Shown in pieces: positions 1 through 10,185 of a DNA stretch of 64,000 bases. How positions within the stretch are numbered: position 1 is the stretch's first letter; each line of letters starts with the position of its first letter. A program made the position numbers and the translations under genes. The notes under the pieces are model-generated. The model did no database searches. It was given only the letters and a program-made list of their open reading frames with translations, and had not been told where the DNA came from. The DNA comes from Onthophagus taurus (taxonomy: Eukaryota > Arthropoda > Insecta > Coleoptera > Scarabaeidae), in assembly GCF_036711975.1 (NCBI RefSeq), contig NC_091971.1, positions 1,371,501-1,435,500 on the forward strand, written 5' to 3'.

Positions 1-194
1 CTCTTACCCATTCTGGATATAGTTATTACTCCCCTAACTCATATTTTCAACTGTTCTTTTGAATAATCTATATTTCCGTCAATTTGATGAATCGCCCATG
101 TTATTCCTATCCCAAAAATTAAATCTCCGTCCCATGTTGGTGATCCATTTCTATTCTATCTATGTTCTCAAAAGCTATTGAATGTTTAGCTTAT

Positions 195-584
195 TTACAG
201 ATTCAGAAATATCTTGAGCAGTTTAATGTGATTCACAAGTTCTAGTCTGGTTTTCGTGACAACCTGCAGATGATGACTTGCCAGAGTTGTAGATCATTTC
301 GTATGCTTACTATGTTGTACAAAATTGTCCATGCCCACACTTCTGCTTATTTGTCTGATGCCTTTCACTTTTTAGCATCACATGACTTGCCCACTCGATC
401 AATGTCGGACTCTACACTTATGTTTTCAGTCCATAGTACTGAAATCTACCACAGGTTTTTTACAGTGCAGTCGATTGCGTTGTGGAACGATTTGCCTGCC
501 GTTGTTCGCAATGCAGCTAGTTTAATAAGTTTAAAAAATGCCTTGAGGCGCCATGTGCTATCTCTTCAACTATCTTCTTCTTGA
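195..584 (+). mobile_element. Non-LTR retrotransposon remnant (RT fragment joined to ORF2 C-terminus)
   Basis: The stretch at about 195-265 reads as a broken reverse-transcriptase piece ending in an SGFR-like motif, with a stop before it. It is followed at once by a 104-codon open stretch (270-584). That stretch has the layout of the extreme C-terminus of CR1/RTE-type ORF2 proteins: an 'LTMLYKIVHAHTSAYL' block, then 'FFTVQSIALWNDLP' and a short basic tail. The middle of the protein is missing, so the copy carries an internal deletion and is dead. No tail or target-site duplication was identified. Confidence 0.6.
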
Positions 585-770
585 CCTATACGTGTTTGTT
601 TTCTTCTCTAGTCTACCTTTCATCTATTTTTTGCTGCACTCTTTTGTGTCTATTTCCTTCCTTGTAATAACTGACTGTCGATCCGTTACATAATTCAAAT
701 ATGCTCATTCGCTCAGTTTTATTAGTATATCATTTAGTATTACTTTTTTGGTAGCCATAATTATTTGTTA

Positions 771-966
771 GTGCGTCTTCAGACGCACGGCTAAACCCGA
801 ATGTTTCTAGTTCTAGGTCTAGTGTTAGTTTTACACTTGCACTGTCACTACAACTAACCCTAGATCTAGAATCAATTGGGTTTAGCCGCACGTCTCTAAA
901 GACGGCTAAACCCGATTAATTCTAGTTTTAGTAGGTATAGTGTTCGTTCTAGTTTTAGTTCTATAA
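771..966. repeat. Dispersed fold-back palindrome copy
   Basis: Two diverged units of the palindromic repeat that forms the arrays at 10.2-12.7 kb and 61.4-64 kb. Each has a core of the form GGGTTTAGCC...GGCTAAACCC bordered by the CTAGTTCTAG / CTAGAACTAG motifs. The second core (about 886-918) is in the GCCGCACGTCTC orientation, flipped relative to most units of the large arrays. Confidence 0.8.
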
Positions 967-980
967 AAATATGCAACATA

Positions 981-1400
981 TAAGGAATGTTACGTAAGGT
1001 TAGTTCTGTTTACAAACATTAATTATAGCGTGAAGTTTTCTTTAGTAATTAGTAATGCCAATTATAGCGTGAAGTTTTCTTTTGAAATGCCAATTACACC
1101 GTGAAGGAATGTTAAGTAAGGTTAGTTCTGTTTACAAACATCAATTATAGCGTGAAGTTTTCTTTAGTAATTAGTAATGCCAATCATAGCGTGAAGTTTT
1201 CTTTTGTAATGTCAATTATAGCGTGAAGGAATGTTAGGTAAGGTTAGTTCTGTTTACAAACATTAATTATAGCGTGAAGTTTTCTTTAGTAATTAGTAAT
1301 GCCAATTATAGCGTGAAGTTTTCTTTTGAAATGCCAATTAAACCGTGAAGGAATGTTAGGTAAGGTTAGTTCTGTTTACAAACATTAATTAATGTTTGTA
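981..1400. repeat. 122-bp tandem repeat, about 3.4 copies
   Basis: Copies begin near 981, 1102, 1227 and 1347 with GGAATGTTA(A/G/C)GTAAGG. Each contains a shorter internal repeat with the core AATTATAGCGTGAAG followed by TTTTCTTT. Copies differ by a few bases only. No coding potential was seen. Confidence 0.85.
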
Positions 1401-1790
1401 CATACGTTCACAGGTGCTGAAGATATTCCAGACATGTTTCAGACACATTTGTAGCGAAATGTTTCAAATGAAATGTTTCTGCTACATATTTTAATGATAT
1501 TTCATAAATATTTCTACTGAAATGTATTTGATACATATCTTTAGATACGTTTCGTAAAAATCGTATCTGTCACGTATATGAAACGTAGTTCTAAGATGTT
1601 TCATTTAATTCACTGTACGTTAAAATTGAAATGTTTCACAGAGGTTTCTTGTTTACTGGGTAGTGATATTTTATGCTAACTAGCGCTACCTACCAGCCGT
1701 CTTAAGAGAGGTACGACTAAATGGAATGTTTCTAGTTGCAGTGTTAGTCTAGTTTTATTTGTTGACACTACATTTCCCGTATTGATCCGT
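1401..1790. repeat. Low-complexity AAATGTTTC-rich stretch and palindrome remnant
   Basis: From 1401 to about 1650 the sequence is built of loosely repeated ATGTTTCA / GAAATGTTT words with no open frame. From about 1673 it carries a decayed end of the fold-back family (CTAACTAGCGCTACCTACC, then GCCGTCTTAAGAGAGG, then TTTCTAGTTG). The same CTAGCGCTA flank borders the large array at 10.35 and 12.68 kb. Confidence 0.5.
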
Positions 1791-1978
1791 TACATAGAGG
1801 TTACATACTGTAATGTCAAATTATATTGCACTTCATATCAAACAGAGTAAGTAGGTACGCCCTAATTTTTATGGAAACATATTTTTGTATATTGCGTCTC
1901 AACTGAAAATCACTGTAGAATGAGGTAAATTAAATTTTAATTGTGGGATAATTGTGAAGAGAGGAGATATTAGTGTCC

Positions 1979-1984
1979 ATTTAT
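1979..1984 (-). terminator. Probable COG5 poly(A) signal
   Basis: AATAAA on the minus strand, about 60 bases downstream of the COG5 stop codon. This is the expected spacing for an insect 3' end. No transcript evidence is available. Confidence 0.45.
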
Positions 1985-2041
1985 TGCAATTAAAATGAAA
2001 TAGCTGCGTTTGGAATCGTATTATTTTGGTTATAACTTTAT

Positions 2042-5000
2042 TTAATTACAACTTTTAATAGCTTTTTCTATAAATTCTGACATAATTGGATAAATAGGAT
2101 CAAAATTAATCGAGTTTTTCTGCCTAATTAACGTAACGTATCTTTGTAAAGCCCCAGCGATTAAATCTAAACGTTCATATTCCGAAACGTGCTCATCCAA
2201 CCACGTCGATAATTTCTGTATCGTCCACCCTGTATTTTGATGTGGGCTCGCCAATTCACTCCCAGCATAAGAAAACAACAAAAACAATACTGTACTATGA
2301 GGAATTGAACTTCCTGAATCTTGACTTGCTACTATATCAGTTGGTGATTGTATTATAAGTGTTGCCATTGATTTTAATAATCGATATGGATGCCCCAAAT
2401 CGAATAAATGGGGACATATCACTTTTAAAGCTTGTTCTAAATGATTAAAATCTGCTTGAAGTCGTAATCGTCCCCCTTGGGAAATAGGTCGTAAAATCGA
2501 CGTGTGTCTAACGAGTAAATCTATGCATCTCATTGCAATCGAATGGCATTTTTGAGTTAAACACTCCTTGTTACTAAAAGGGCTTAAATAAGTTTGATAC
2601 GATCGTGTTATAAATTGAACAAGTTCGCGCATGTATGGGCTACAAGATTGAGTTGATTTAGTTGGTGGAATTTGAAGTTTTGTCCAATCTGTTTCAATGT
2701 GGATTGTTATTATTATTGTTTCAACTGTTAGTTTAACTGAATCTAAAAAAAAATAATATGATTAAAAATTATTAATAATTTAATAAATCCTACCAATTAA
2801 CGGATCTAAAATTGATCCAGTTAAATTATCTAAGCTTGATAATGTTTCGTTTATAGACACAACACTTTCAATGGGTAAACTATCTTTCATGTTTGATAAA
2901 ATTCTTTGTATTTGTACTTGAAAATAATACATCGAGTTTGCTAATTGGATATTGTGTTGTTGTCCTGAATTGACAGCCCCGCCAACAACTTGGGCTGCTT
3001 CAGGACCAGTTACAATTTGTTGCTCAGTTTTAACTCCATACAATTTGATGCATTTCGAAATGTTTTTAGCGATTTTTTCATTTAAATTGTGTTCAACTAA
3101 CGTTACACTTAATTCGCTAAAACGAAAAGAAATTAATTCAAGCTTTATTAAAATTTAAAAAAAGGAAATTACGTCGTGATTAATCGTATCAATGAATCAA
3201 TTTGATCATGACTTGGAGTGTTTAATTCATTATTAAACATATTCTGCGTTGGTTCTAAGATCCTATTTAATGAACTTGATAAATAGGAGTTTTCGCATTT
3301 TTCAAAAATACTCCGACTAAAAAATAAACAATAATTTTCAATCGATTAATCTTCAAAAAAAATCTTACTCAAATTTAAAATTATTATAATTTAATTTCAA
3401 GGTCATTTCGTAATAACATTTTAATAATTTCGGATAATCATCTTCTAGCATTTGTTGAACGGCGGAATTGGAATTCTCAATCTCCTCTTTTATACATTTA
3501 CTTAATTGGTTCCAAAAATCCGGTGAAATCTCATTTTGCTCAACAATAACGTTCATGTTATTCAATGTCGTTTCTAAAAATTTTATTTGTCGACATTGTT
3601 TGTAAATCTCTTCTGAAAACGCTTTCTCTAAATCGACCCAAATACGACTTCGAAACCCTTGAGATGATGACAGATTCGCTTTTCCCGGTCCAACTTTATT
3701 CTTATTCAAATTTCCTGTTATATTCACATTTAAATCAAACGAAGCTTTTAAACTTTCTCGACATTCCGATAACGAAATATCGATTGCATTTTGTATTGCT
3801 GTTTTTATTATTCCCATATTAATAAATATCTAAAATAAAATTTTTAGAACAATTTTTTAATAAAATTCACTAAGGCTAAGTGTAATTAACCTGAGTGAAT
3901 AATAGCTCATTACATGTGAGTAGAATACTATACTTTGTCCACGACTACTATTGAAATTGATTTCACAAATTTATTTTCTTAAATAAATTTTTGAATAAAG
4001 TTTAAACGTCAATGTGACAGAAGAGTCATCATGTCGCTTAAAAATCGACGGAAAATCACTCAAGTAAGCTGTTACAAAAAAAAAAGTGCGGAAACGTTAA
4101 AAACTTAAAGTTTCGCCGTGACGTCACTTTTTGTGACGTCATCGACCATACTAACCATATATTTTCGCAACATATTTGGTTAAAACGCGTATTTTCGGGT
4201 GAAATACGGTTGTTCTTAGGTTTTCGACAGACGACGACTAAAATGTAGTTGTTTATCATCTATAAACTAAAAATATCTGATGCCCGGTTCCTGAATGCTA
4301 GATACTGTTGGCAAAAGACTAATTATTGCTAACAGAAGATTAAATACTGCTAGTACTATTTCAAAAAGTTACCTACTGCTTCTAAAATGCTATATACTGC
4401 AGAAAAAGACCACAACTTACTTGGAAAAGACTAGATGCTGTTTTGAAAATACTACCTATTGCTTCCAAAATGCTAAACACTGCTGTTAAAGGTTTTGACG
4501 TACTTGGATAGGCGGAATACTGCTTCCAAGATCACTTATTGCTTTCAAAGACTTTAATAATTGTTTGGAAAAGAGATATGCTTTCGAAAAAGCTACCTAC
4601 CGTTTCCAGAATGTTAGATACTGCTGGAAAAGACTAATAACTACGTGGAAAGAAGAGATATGCTTCCCAAAAAGCTACCTAATGCTGTCAAAATGCTAAA
4701 TACTACTGGAAAAGACTAATAACTACTTGGAAAGAAGAAATATTCTCTCCAAAAAAGGTCTGCTTCCAAAATGCTAAATACTGGTGGAAAAGATTACAAT
4801 CTGCTTGGAGAAGACTAGATAGTGCTAACAAACAACTACAAACTAATTGGAAAGATGAGATACCGCTTCCATAAGACTACTTACTGCTTTCAGAGCGCTA
4901 TATACTACTAGAAAAGACTACAACCTGCTTGGAGAAAACTAAATACTGCTGGGAGAAACTATTATCTGCCTAGAAAGAAAGATACTGTTTTCAATGACTA

Positions 5001-6849
5001 TTTAATGCTTTCAGAAGACTATATACTACTGCCAAAACACTACTAGGTGCATGGAAATTACAATACTACTCGCTGAAAAGTATTTACTGAAACTATTCTT
5101 CTGTTGAGTGATATCTTTCTGCGTCCCTTCCATTATAGATCTAAAAAGCTGCTACAACACTTGATTCTTTGTCACCTAGATGCGACATATCTTTTTAGAG
5201 GGGGGTAAGGCCCCTTCTTTAAACGTTACATTCGTATCCACCTAATTTATTGATTTATTTCAGAATTTTGTGCAAAAAATCCACTTTGAGTTAGGTTAAT
5301 GAACATTTAAACCGGTGCGAATTTCTCAAATGTCGGGTTTGGCATGGAGCAGAGGGTGGGTTGTAAATTCCAGAGATTACATTAAACCCGATACTTTCTA
5401 GTAGTTCTAGTTAAAACACAGTTTATTGATACAGTCTGTCTAACGACAGGTAGTCAGTCGTTATGCATCAAAAACCTAAGAAAAACAAGGTGTTTCATCC
5501 GAAAATATACGTTGTAATCTCACCTAGTTTAGCGAAAATAACTTTACTTTTAGGTTTATCAGATTGATTTTGTGCGCGGCTATAAAATAAACAATTTGTA
5601 AGATAGGTGTTGACTAGTTTTATAGAAAAATGCATGGTTAACATTGCTTGTGACGTCACATCAAAACGGTAATGTGAGTCTTCGGTGTGTTCTATACTTT
5701 TCCGCACTTTTTTTTATTTTTAACTTGTTTTTTGGGTCATTTTACATTGATTAAAAAAAAATCGTCGATGATTTTTGAATTTTTCCCAAATTCAATGTTA
5801 CCAACTGTAACCAACTTCACAACAATTTGTCAAAATTAAATGTCAATTTTATGAAACGTCGTTTTTTTTGCAAAATTTAATTAATTTATGCTTAAACAGG
5901 AAAAAAGGAACTTGTTAAGGCTTTTTAATGTCAAACCTTTAGAAAGTCCTAAAAAATTAAATTAAATTGACGTTTTTTGAAATTTTGACGTTTCAAATAA
6001 TTATTATTAGTCTGTCAAGTTAATTATAAATAATGATTATTCAGGGCTATTATTCAAATGACTACCATTTTGATTCAGAAAACTCATTTATAAGGTAGTT
6101 GTGGATAAATATCTTTTTTTAAACATACTTGAAGTGCAGTTGTCGTCTGTATCATATTCTCATTAACAACACTTTGATGTAACATAGTATTTGTTGTTTT
6201 TACAATGTTTTGATGTTGTTCTTTAATATTTCTTAACTCCAAAGTGATTGCATCAATGTCTGAAAGTTCCGGATCAGCAGCTAACTGTTCCAATTCTTGC
6301 AAAATTGTCGCTTTTTGTATTGGATCATTCGTGTTAGAAAGACGTTTGCTTAATTGTTGCATTCGATTAACTTGGCGCAAAATATGACTCGCTAAATGTA
6401 ACCTTGATAACATTTTCGTATGTTTTTCTAACGCTGAATATGGACCATGTATCTAATAAGATTAAAACGTTTGATTTGATTTAAAAAGGTTTTTGGAAAT
6501 TTTACTTGTAATTTGAGCCGTTCTGCGTTTGCATATAAGTTTTGAACGTGTAAATTCATCGTATTTAAAATATCTTGTAGTTTGGTGGCATGATTTGCTT
6601 GCCTTAATAAATCATTATGTTTCTCTAAAACTTGCGCGTTCAATTCTTTACTTAAAGCATCGATACCATCCCCTAATTTCTTTACTTGTTCCGTTATCGA
6701 AAGTGTTGTTAAAAGATTTGATCGGACGGAGGTTTGCAAGAACTTTTTGTAAAAATCTACGAATCAATTAAAAATAAATCATTTCATAAATAAAGATATA
6801 CTTAATTACCATCATTTTCAATACTTTCCAATATAGTATTATCTTCCAT
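2042..6849 (-). CDS. COG5: Conserved oligomeric Golgi complex subunit 5
   Basis: Seven exons on the minus strand join to one frame of 747 codons plus stop: 6849-6810, 6756-6506, 6452-6129, 3829-3369, 3316-3173, 3116-2794 and 2742-2042. Every intron has GT..AG borders and phases match at each junction. The ATG at 6849 opens a short acidic N-terminus, followed by the coiled-coil tethering region conserved in COG5. The C-terminal exon has the family signature (FDLGHPYRLLKS, a SPHQ..W motif, WLDEHVSEYERL, then PIYPIM). COG5 is a subunit of lobe B of the COG tether, which retrieves Golgi glycosylation enzymes in retrograde transport. The length is close to that of the fly orthologue (four way stop). 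Intron 3 is 2.3 kb and holds a TIR element. The start lies 279 bp from that of the divergent mTTF gene. Confidence 0.93.
4081..5711. mobile_element. TIR DNA element in COG5 intron 3
   Basis: Both ends carry the same inverted sequence: AAAAAGTGCGGAAA at the left, and its reverse complement at the right near 5699-5711. Further in, both arms share GTGACGTCAC, a CGTATTTTCGG-like block and CTTAGGTTTT, so the inverted arms are roughly 170-240 bp long though diverged. No transposase is encoded, and the interior is mostly a minisatellite. It is a non-autonomous element. The superfamily and target duplication could not be fixed by eye. Confidence 0.6.
4290..5090. repeat. Degenerate minisatellite of TACTGCT..GGAAAAGACTA units
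   Basis: About 800 bp of imperfect 17-20 bp units (variants of ATACTGCTGGAAAAGACTA and TGCTTCCAAAATGCTA). They alternate to give longer irregular periods of about 100-130 bp. It lies inside the TIR element in COG5 intron 3. No conserved frame is present; the 64-codon open stretch within it is incidental. Confidence 0.7.
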
Positions 6850-7128
6850 TATTTAATTATTAATATTTTTTAATAATTTATAACCTCAAAAACGAACTCC
6901 ACGTATAACTGTCATTAGTTCGTTTTGACATTTGGGATACGTTCATGAATTAAGTGAAAAAAATTATTTTAAAAAATCAAATCTAATTAGATTTTTTAAT
7001 TATAAATAAAAAAGTATTATTTAAATAAATATAAGAAAGATTTTTTTTTTAATTTTAAAAATTCACCCGAATTAATAATGAAGTGACATAACCTAAAAAC
7101 GTCATTTTTTAAAGGTTATGTTTACAAA
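6850..7128. promoter_or_regulatory. Shared upstream region of COG5 and mTTF
   Basis: The 279 bases between the two divergent start codons must contain both transcription starts unless there are hidden upstream exons. It is very AT-rich, with no clear TATA or initiator. An AACCT/AGGTT-type inverted pair (CATAACCT ... AGGTTATG) lies at about 7087-7120. Use as a bidirectional promoter is inferred from the arrangement. Confidence 0.5.
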
Positions 7129-8277
7129 ATGAATAAATTAAAACTTCTTCATGAATTAATTCGATTAAATACCTATAAAAAACCTGCAATAAACTACACT
7201 TTAATAAGATGTGTAAAAACGGATATACAAAAAAAAGAAGAGAAAGATATAATTGGTATCGCGAAAGAAGTGGAAGATTTCAAAATTTCAAGATCGGCAA
7301 CGATTAGAAGACTTGTTTACCTTTTTGGAGTTGATCAAAACGAAGCTTTAGACATGGTCTCAAAGCATAAACAATTATGCTACGTAACGGGTCACTTATT
7401 GAATGAAAACTATAAATTATGTGTAAATGCGGGAATGAGAAACCCGACAATTTTAAAATGTGTTGATGTGCTGGTGTTCGATGATCTTCCTTTACGACTT
7501 AGTATTTTATCGAAAATTGGGCCTATCAATAATATGGCACCTTTATTAACACTACCTCCTCCTACTTTATTAAAACTTCAAAGTGAGTTTGCAATCAAAG
7601 GAAATGTTATTTATAAATTAGCCGAGTTGTTAGAGGTTAGTAGTTTTGAAATTAGCAAACAATTTGTTAAAAAAACGTTCTTATTGAGACTTAATTTTGA
7701 AAAGGTTTCTCAAATTATTGAATTGTTTAAACAAAATAATATCACAGGACAAATGGTAGCAAATGATTTAACTGCATTAAGGTATTCTTTACCTACAATT
7801 AAAAACAGAATAGAATTTGCTAAAACTTGTGGTGTTCTCGAACTAAAAACGTGGATGATTAGAGTTGATCCTCAAATTTTTCAACAATACATTAAAATAA
7901 GATTGGAAAATAAAGAAATTATAGGAAATAAATCAGTAGCGGAGTATTTATCAGAACGATTAGATTGTTCGTTAGCAACTGCTAACTATTTAGTTTATAA
8001 GTTACCAGCCCTAAACAATAAAAGTGTGAAGAAAATGTCGGAATTAATCGATTTTTTGTATGCTCAAGGATACACTCCTGGTCACATTTGCAGAGTCCCG
8101 AAAATTTTACTCCATAGTATTGAAACGACAAAGAAACGTTTGAAAATACTCAACGAAATTGGAGTTCAAGTTAACACAATGTACGTTCTCATTAAAAGTC
8201 AAAAATCATTTCAAGAGTATTACGACAATTTAGTTAAGAATTTAATGAAAAGAAATAAAATTCAAAAGAAACCTTAA
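7129..8277 (+). CDS. mTTF: Mitochondrial transcription termination factor (MTERF family)
   Basis: Intact single-exon frame of 382 residues. The N-terminus is basic and lacks acidic residues up to about residue 30, as expected of a mitochondrial targeting peptide. The rest is a succession of leucine-rich helical repeats of about 30-35 residues with the MTERF pattern (for example 'NPTILKCVDVLVFDDLPLRL', 'LPTIKNRIEF', 'GYTPGHICRVPKILL'). MTERF proteins wind around mitochondrial DNA. The fly member mTTF (about 410 aa) blocks mitochondrial RNA polymerase at two sites, and similarity in size and repeat layout favours that orthologue over MTERF3 to 5. The gene is head-to-head with COG5 and was originally tail-to-tail with ATPAF2. 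Its last few codons are duplicated at about 12.75 kb. The start is the first ATG in frame. Confidence 0.85.
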   Translation: MNKLKLLHELIRLNTYKKPAINYTLIRCVKTDIQKKEEKDIIGIAKEVEDFKISRSATIRRLVYLFGVDQNEALDMVSKHKQLCYVTGHLLNENYKLCVNAGMRNPTILKCVDVLVFDDLPLRLSILSKIGPINNMAPLLTLPPPTLLKLQSEFAIKGNVIYKLAELLEVSSFEISKQFVKKTFLLRLNFEKVSQIIELFKQNNITGQMVANDLTALRYSLPTIKNRIEFAKTCGVLELKTWMIRVDPQIFQQYIKIRLENKEIIGNKSVAEYLSERLDCSLATANYLVYKLPALNNKSVKKMSELIDFLYAQGYTPGHICRVPKILLHSIETTKKRLKILNEIGVQVNTMYVLIKSQKSFQEYYDNLVKNLMKRNKIQKKP

Positions 8278-8421
8278 AATGTTTTTTATTTATATTTCTG
8301 ATTCGCCTTTCACCTTCGTTAAATATACAGTTCAATTACAATTAATACAGTCGCTGCTAGATGTGTTTGAAGATCTTGACTTAAATCATGTGTCCATTCA
8401 ACTCGACCCCAATGTCAAAAC

Positions 8422-9937
8422 TCTAAAAATACCGACATTACCATCCTCATATATACTTACAAATAACTTAAAACACTTAAAATTTGCATACAGGTTTACT
8501 CCAGCTAAAATATTTCCAGTTTTCGCCAACTTACAGTTATACAGGAAATAGACCCCAACTTCGTTATTTTAAATGGAATGTACCAATTTTTATAGAATTT
8601 TCGAGATCCCCGCCAAATTTTAATATAATTTGATATAAGTCATCATATTATGTGTAGAGTGCACCATTTTTGAGTTATTTCAGTTTTTTCGAAAATTTTG
8701 GCAGATGCAACTCTTCACAATAAGAATAATTTTTCGAAATGACTGTAGAGTACGGCCAAATATTCTCAGAGTTTGCACAGAGAGAACCAAAGGCTTACAT
8801 AACCCTTAAAAAGTTTTTCAAAAAATTATATAGGATGGTCAGAAATTTGCGCCGAAAATCGAAAACTTCATTTTTTTAAATGACAACCCCCATTTTTCCT
8901 TCACCAGCGTATTGTACGCTGGAAAATAAGGGAACTATATGGTTTTCGTAGAAATTTGAAAAAAAAATGAAATTTTCTTGGTTATTAGTAAATTTAAAAT
9001 TATCAGTTGGCTTTGATTTGAAGCAACCAAACCGAAGAAACAAAAACTATCGTATTAAGACAAATAATTTGATGTTTACGTAGAAAAAAGGCCAATGGCC
9101 AGTTTGTTGCAAAGCACAAAAGAGTTAAACCAATCGTAGATAACGAAGAAAATGAAATTACAGTTTTGGGGTACTTTAGAGCGTATCCTGAAAATTCGTT
9201 ATTAGATGCTAAAAGAAATTTGGGAATATCTGAAAAAAACAATCACAGGATTTCAAAAACATAACTTTCATCCTTATTCTTACTCATTGGCACAAAGTTT
9301 AAGGCCAGGTGACGATCATAAGAGAATTGTTTTTTTTTGAATTGATGTTGATTAAAACTCAAGAAGATGACGATTTTTTGGAAAAAATACTGATGAGGCA
9401 AAATTTCAGCCGCTAAATCTGAACTGGAATCAGCTGTGGTACATTTTTTGACATTTAAAGCTGTCAACGGCGTTATTTCCGTGCCTACTTTGATTATAAA
9501 TTACTTATTTCATATTTTCAAACAACGCATTTTTCTCGATTTTTTTCTTATACAACCATATGATTTGATATGTTCATCGTAGAGAGGGACTTATCCTCTA
9601 TCAAAGTATGCAAAAAAAACATATGCATCCCATTTAAAATAACAATATTGGTTGCCATAGCAACGAAACAAAAAACAATGTAAACGAGCAAATATCACCA
9701 AAAAATGCGCCACAATTAATAAATAACTTTTATTAAAAACATTTTTCTTTAAAACCACAAATGACAAAGTTATTGGCTATACTCCAGACATTTGACACAC
9801 CTGTATAATGAATTATCACCCCATTTTAAAACATTGAATATGAAGAGTTTTAAAAGACAGGTCTAGAATATGCTCTTGGAAAAGAAATTCTACTGTACAT
9901 TTTGATGCATATTCAATAAACTTATTCTTATTATTAT
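8422..9937 (+). mobile_element. 5'-truncated CR1/jockey-like non-LTR element, split by a second insertion
   Basis: The segments 8422-8461 and about 9828-9937 match the 3' region of the minus-strand element at 58.2-59.5 kb. Shared words include AACTCTAAAAATACC, CATATATACTTAC and ACATTGAATATGAAGAG, and both end in a TTATTATTATT tail. The insertion lies in the duplicated ATPAF2 exon and is flanked by AATG on both sides, a likely short target-site duplication. Only 3' non-coding or extreme C-terminal sequence remains. Confidence 0.75.
8462..9811 (+). mobile_element. Nested Tc1/mariner-type DNA transposon remnant
   Basis: This block interrupts the retroelement. Its ends carry TACAGGT in inverted orientation, and an inner inverted block (GTTATTTTAAATGG) is found at 8562 and, reversed, near 9630. 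On the plus strand at about 9140-9470, broken frames give a helix-turn-helix block with 'PENSLLDAKRNLGIS', then 'HPYSYSLAQSLRPGDD'. This layout is shared with the transposase at 18.9-19.8 kb. Stops and frameshifts are frequent. Minus-strand open frames across the same stretch are shadows. Confidence 0.65.
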
Positions 9938-10185
9938 TAATGATCCAACTGAAAACAACAATACATTTATTTGTAGGTTATAAATATAACTTAAGAAGAA
10001 AATTAAATTTCTACCTGAAATTCTTCTTCAAGTCTCAATTTATAAGGCCGTATTTATATTATGGGATGTATTGGGGGATATAAATGTATTATAAACAGGT
10101 TTTGAGTCATACATGAAGGTTTCGGCACGTTTGTACGTTTTTGAAAAATACAGGTCCGTAATGACAATTTTGTCGGAATCGAAAC

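Larger units (their letters stand above)
8239..10036 (-). pseudogene. Duplicated, disrupted 3' end of ATPAF2
   Basis: Sequence from 8239 to about 8425 and from 9938 to 10036 repeats, with scattered substitutions, the end of mTTF and the last exon, last intron and tip of exon 4 of ATPAF2 (12744-12950 and 13320-13401). Read on the minus strand it still begins HWGRVEW.HDLSQ, but it loses bases in the middle and runs into stops. Two insertions separate its halves (8422-9937). The intact version lies to the right, so this is a dead copy. It also abuts the real mTTF stop codon, so it probably supplies that gene's 3' UTR. Confidence 0.85.

Noticed and set aside
981-1400. Insect telomere-like repeat (GGTTAG/GGTAAGG words)
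   Set aside because: The period is 122 bp, and no tandem TTAGG or TCAGG run is present.
8279-8551. 90-codon plus-strand open frame after mTTF
   Set aside because: It is antisense to the duplicated ATPAF2 last exon and then runs into retroelement sequence.
9003-9467. Two minus-strand open frames
   Set aside because: They are shadows of a decayed plus-strand mariner-type transposase.
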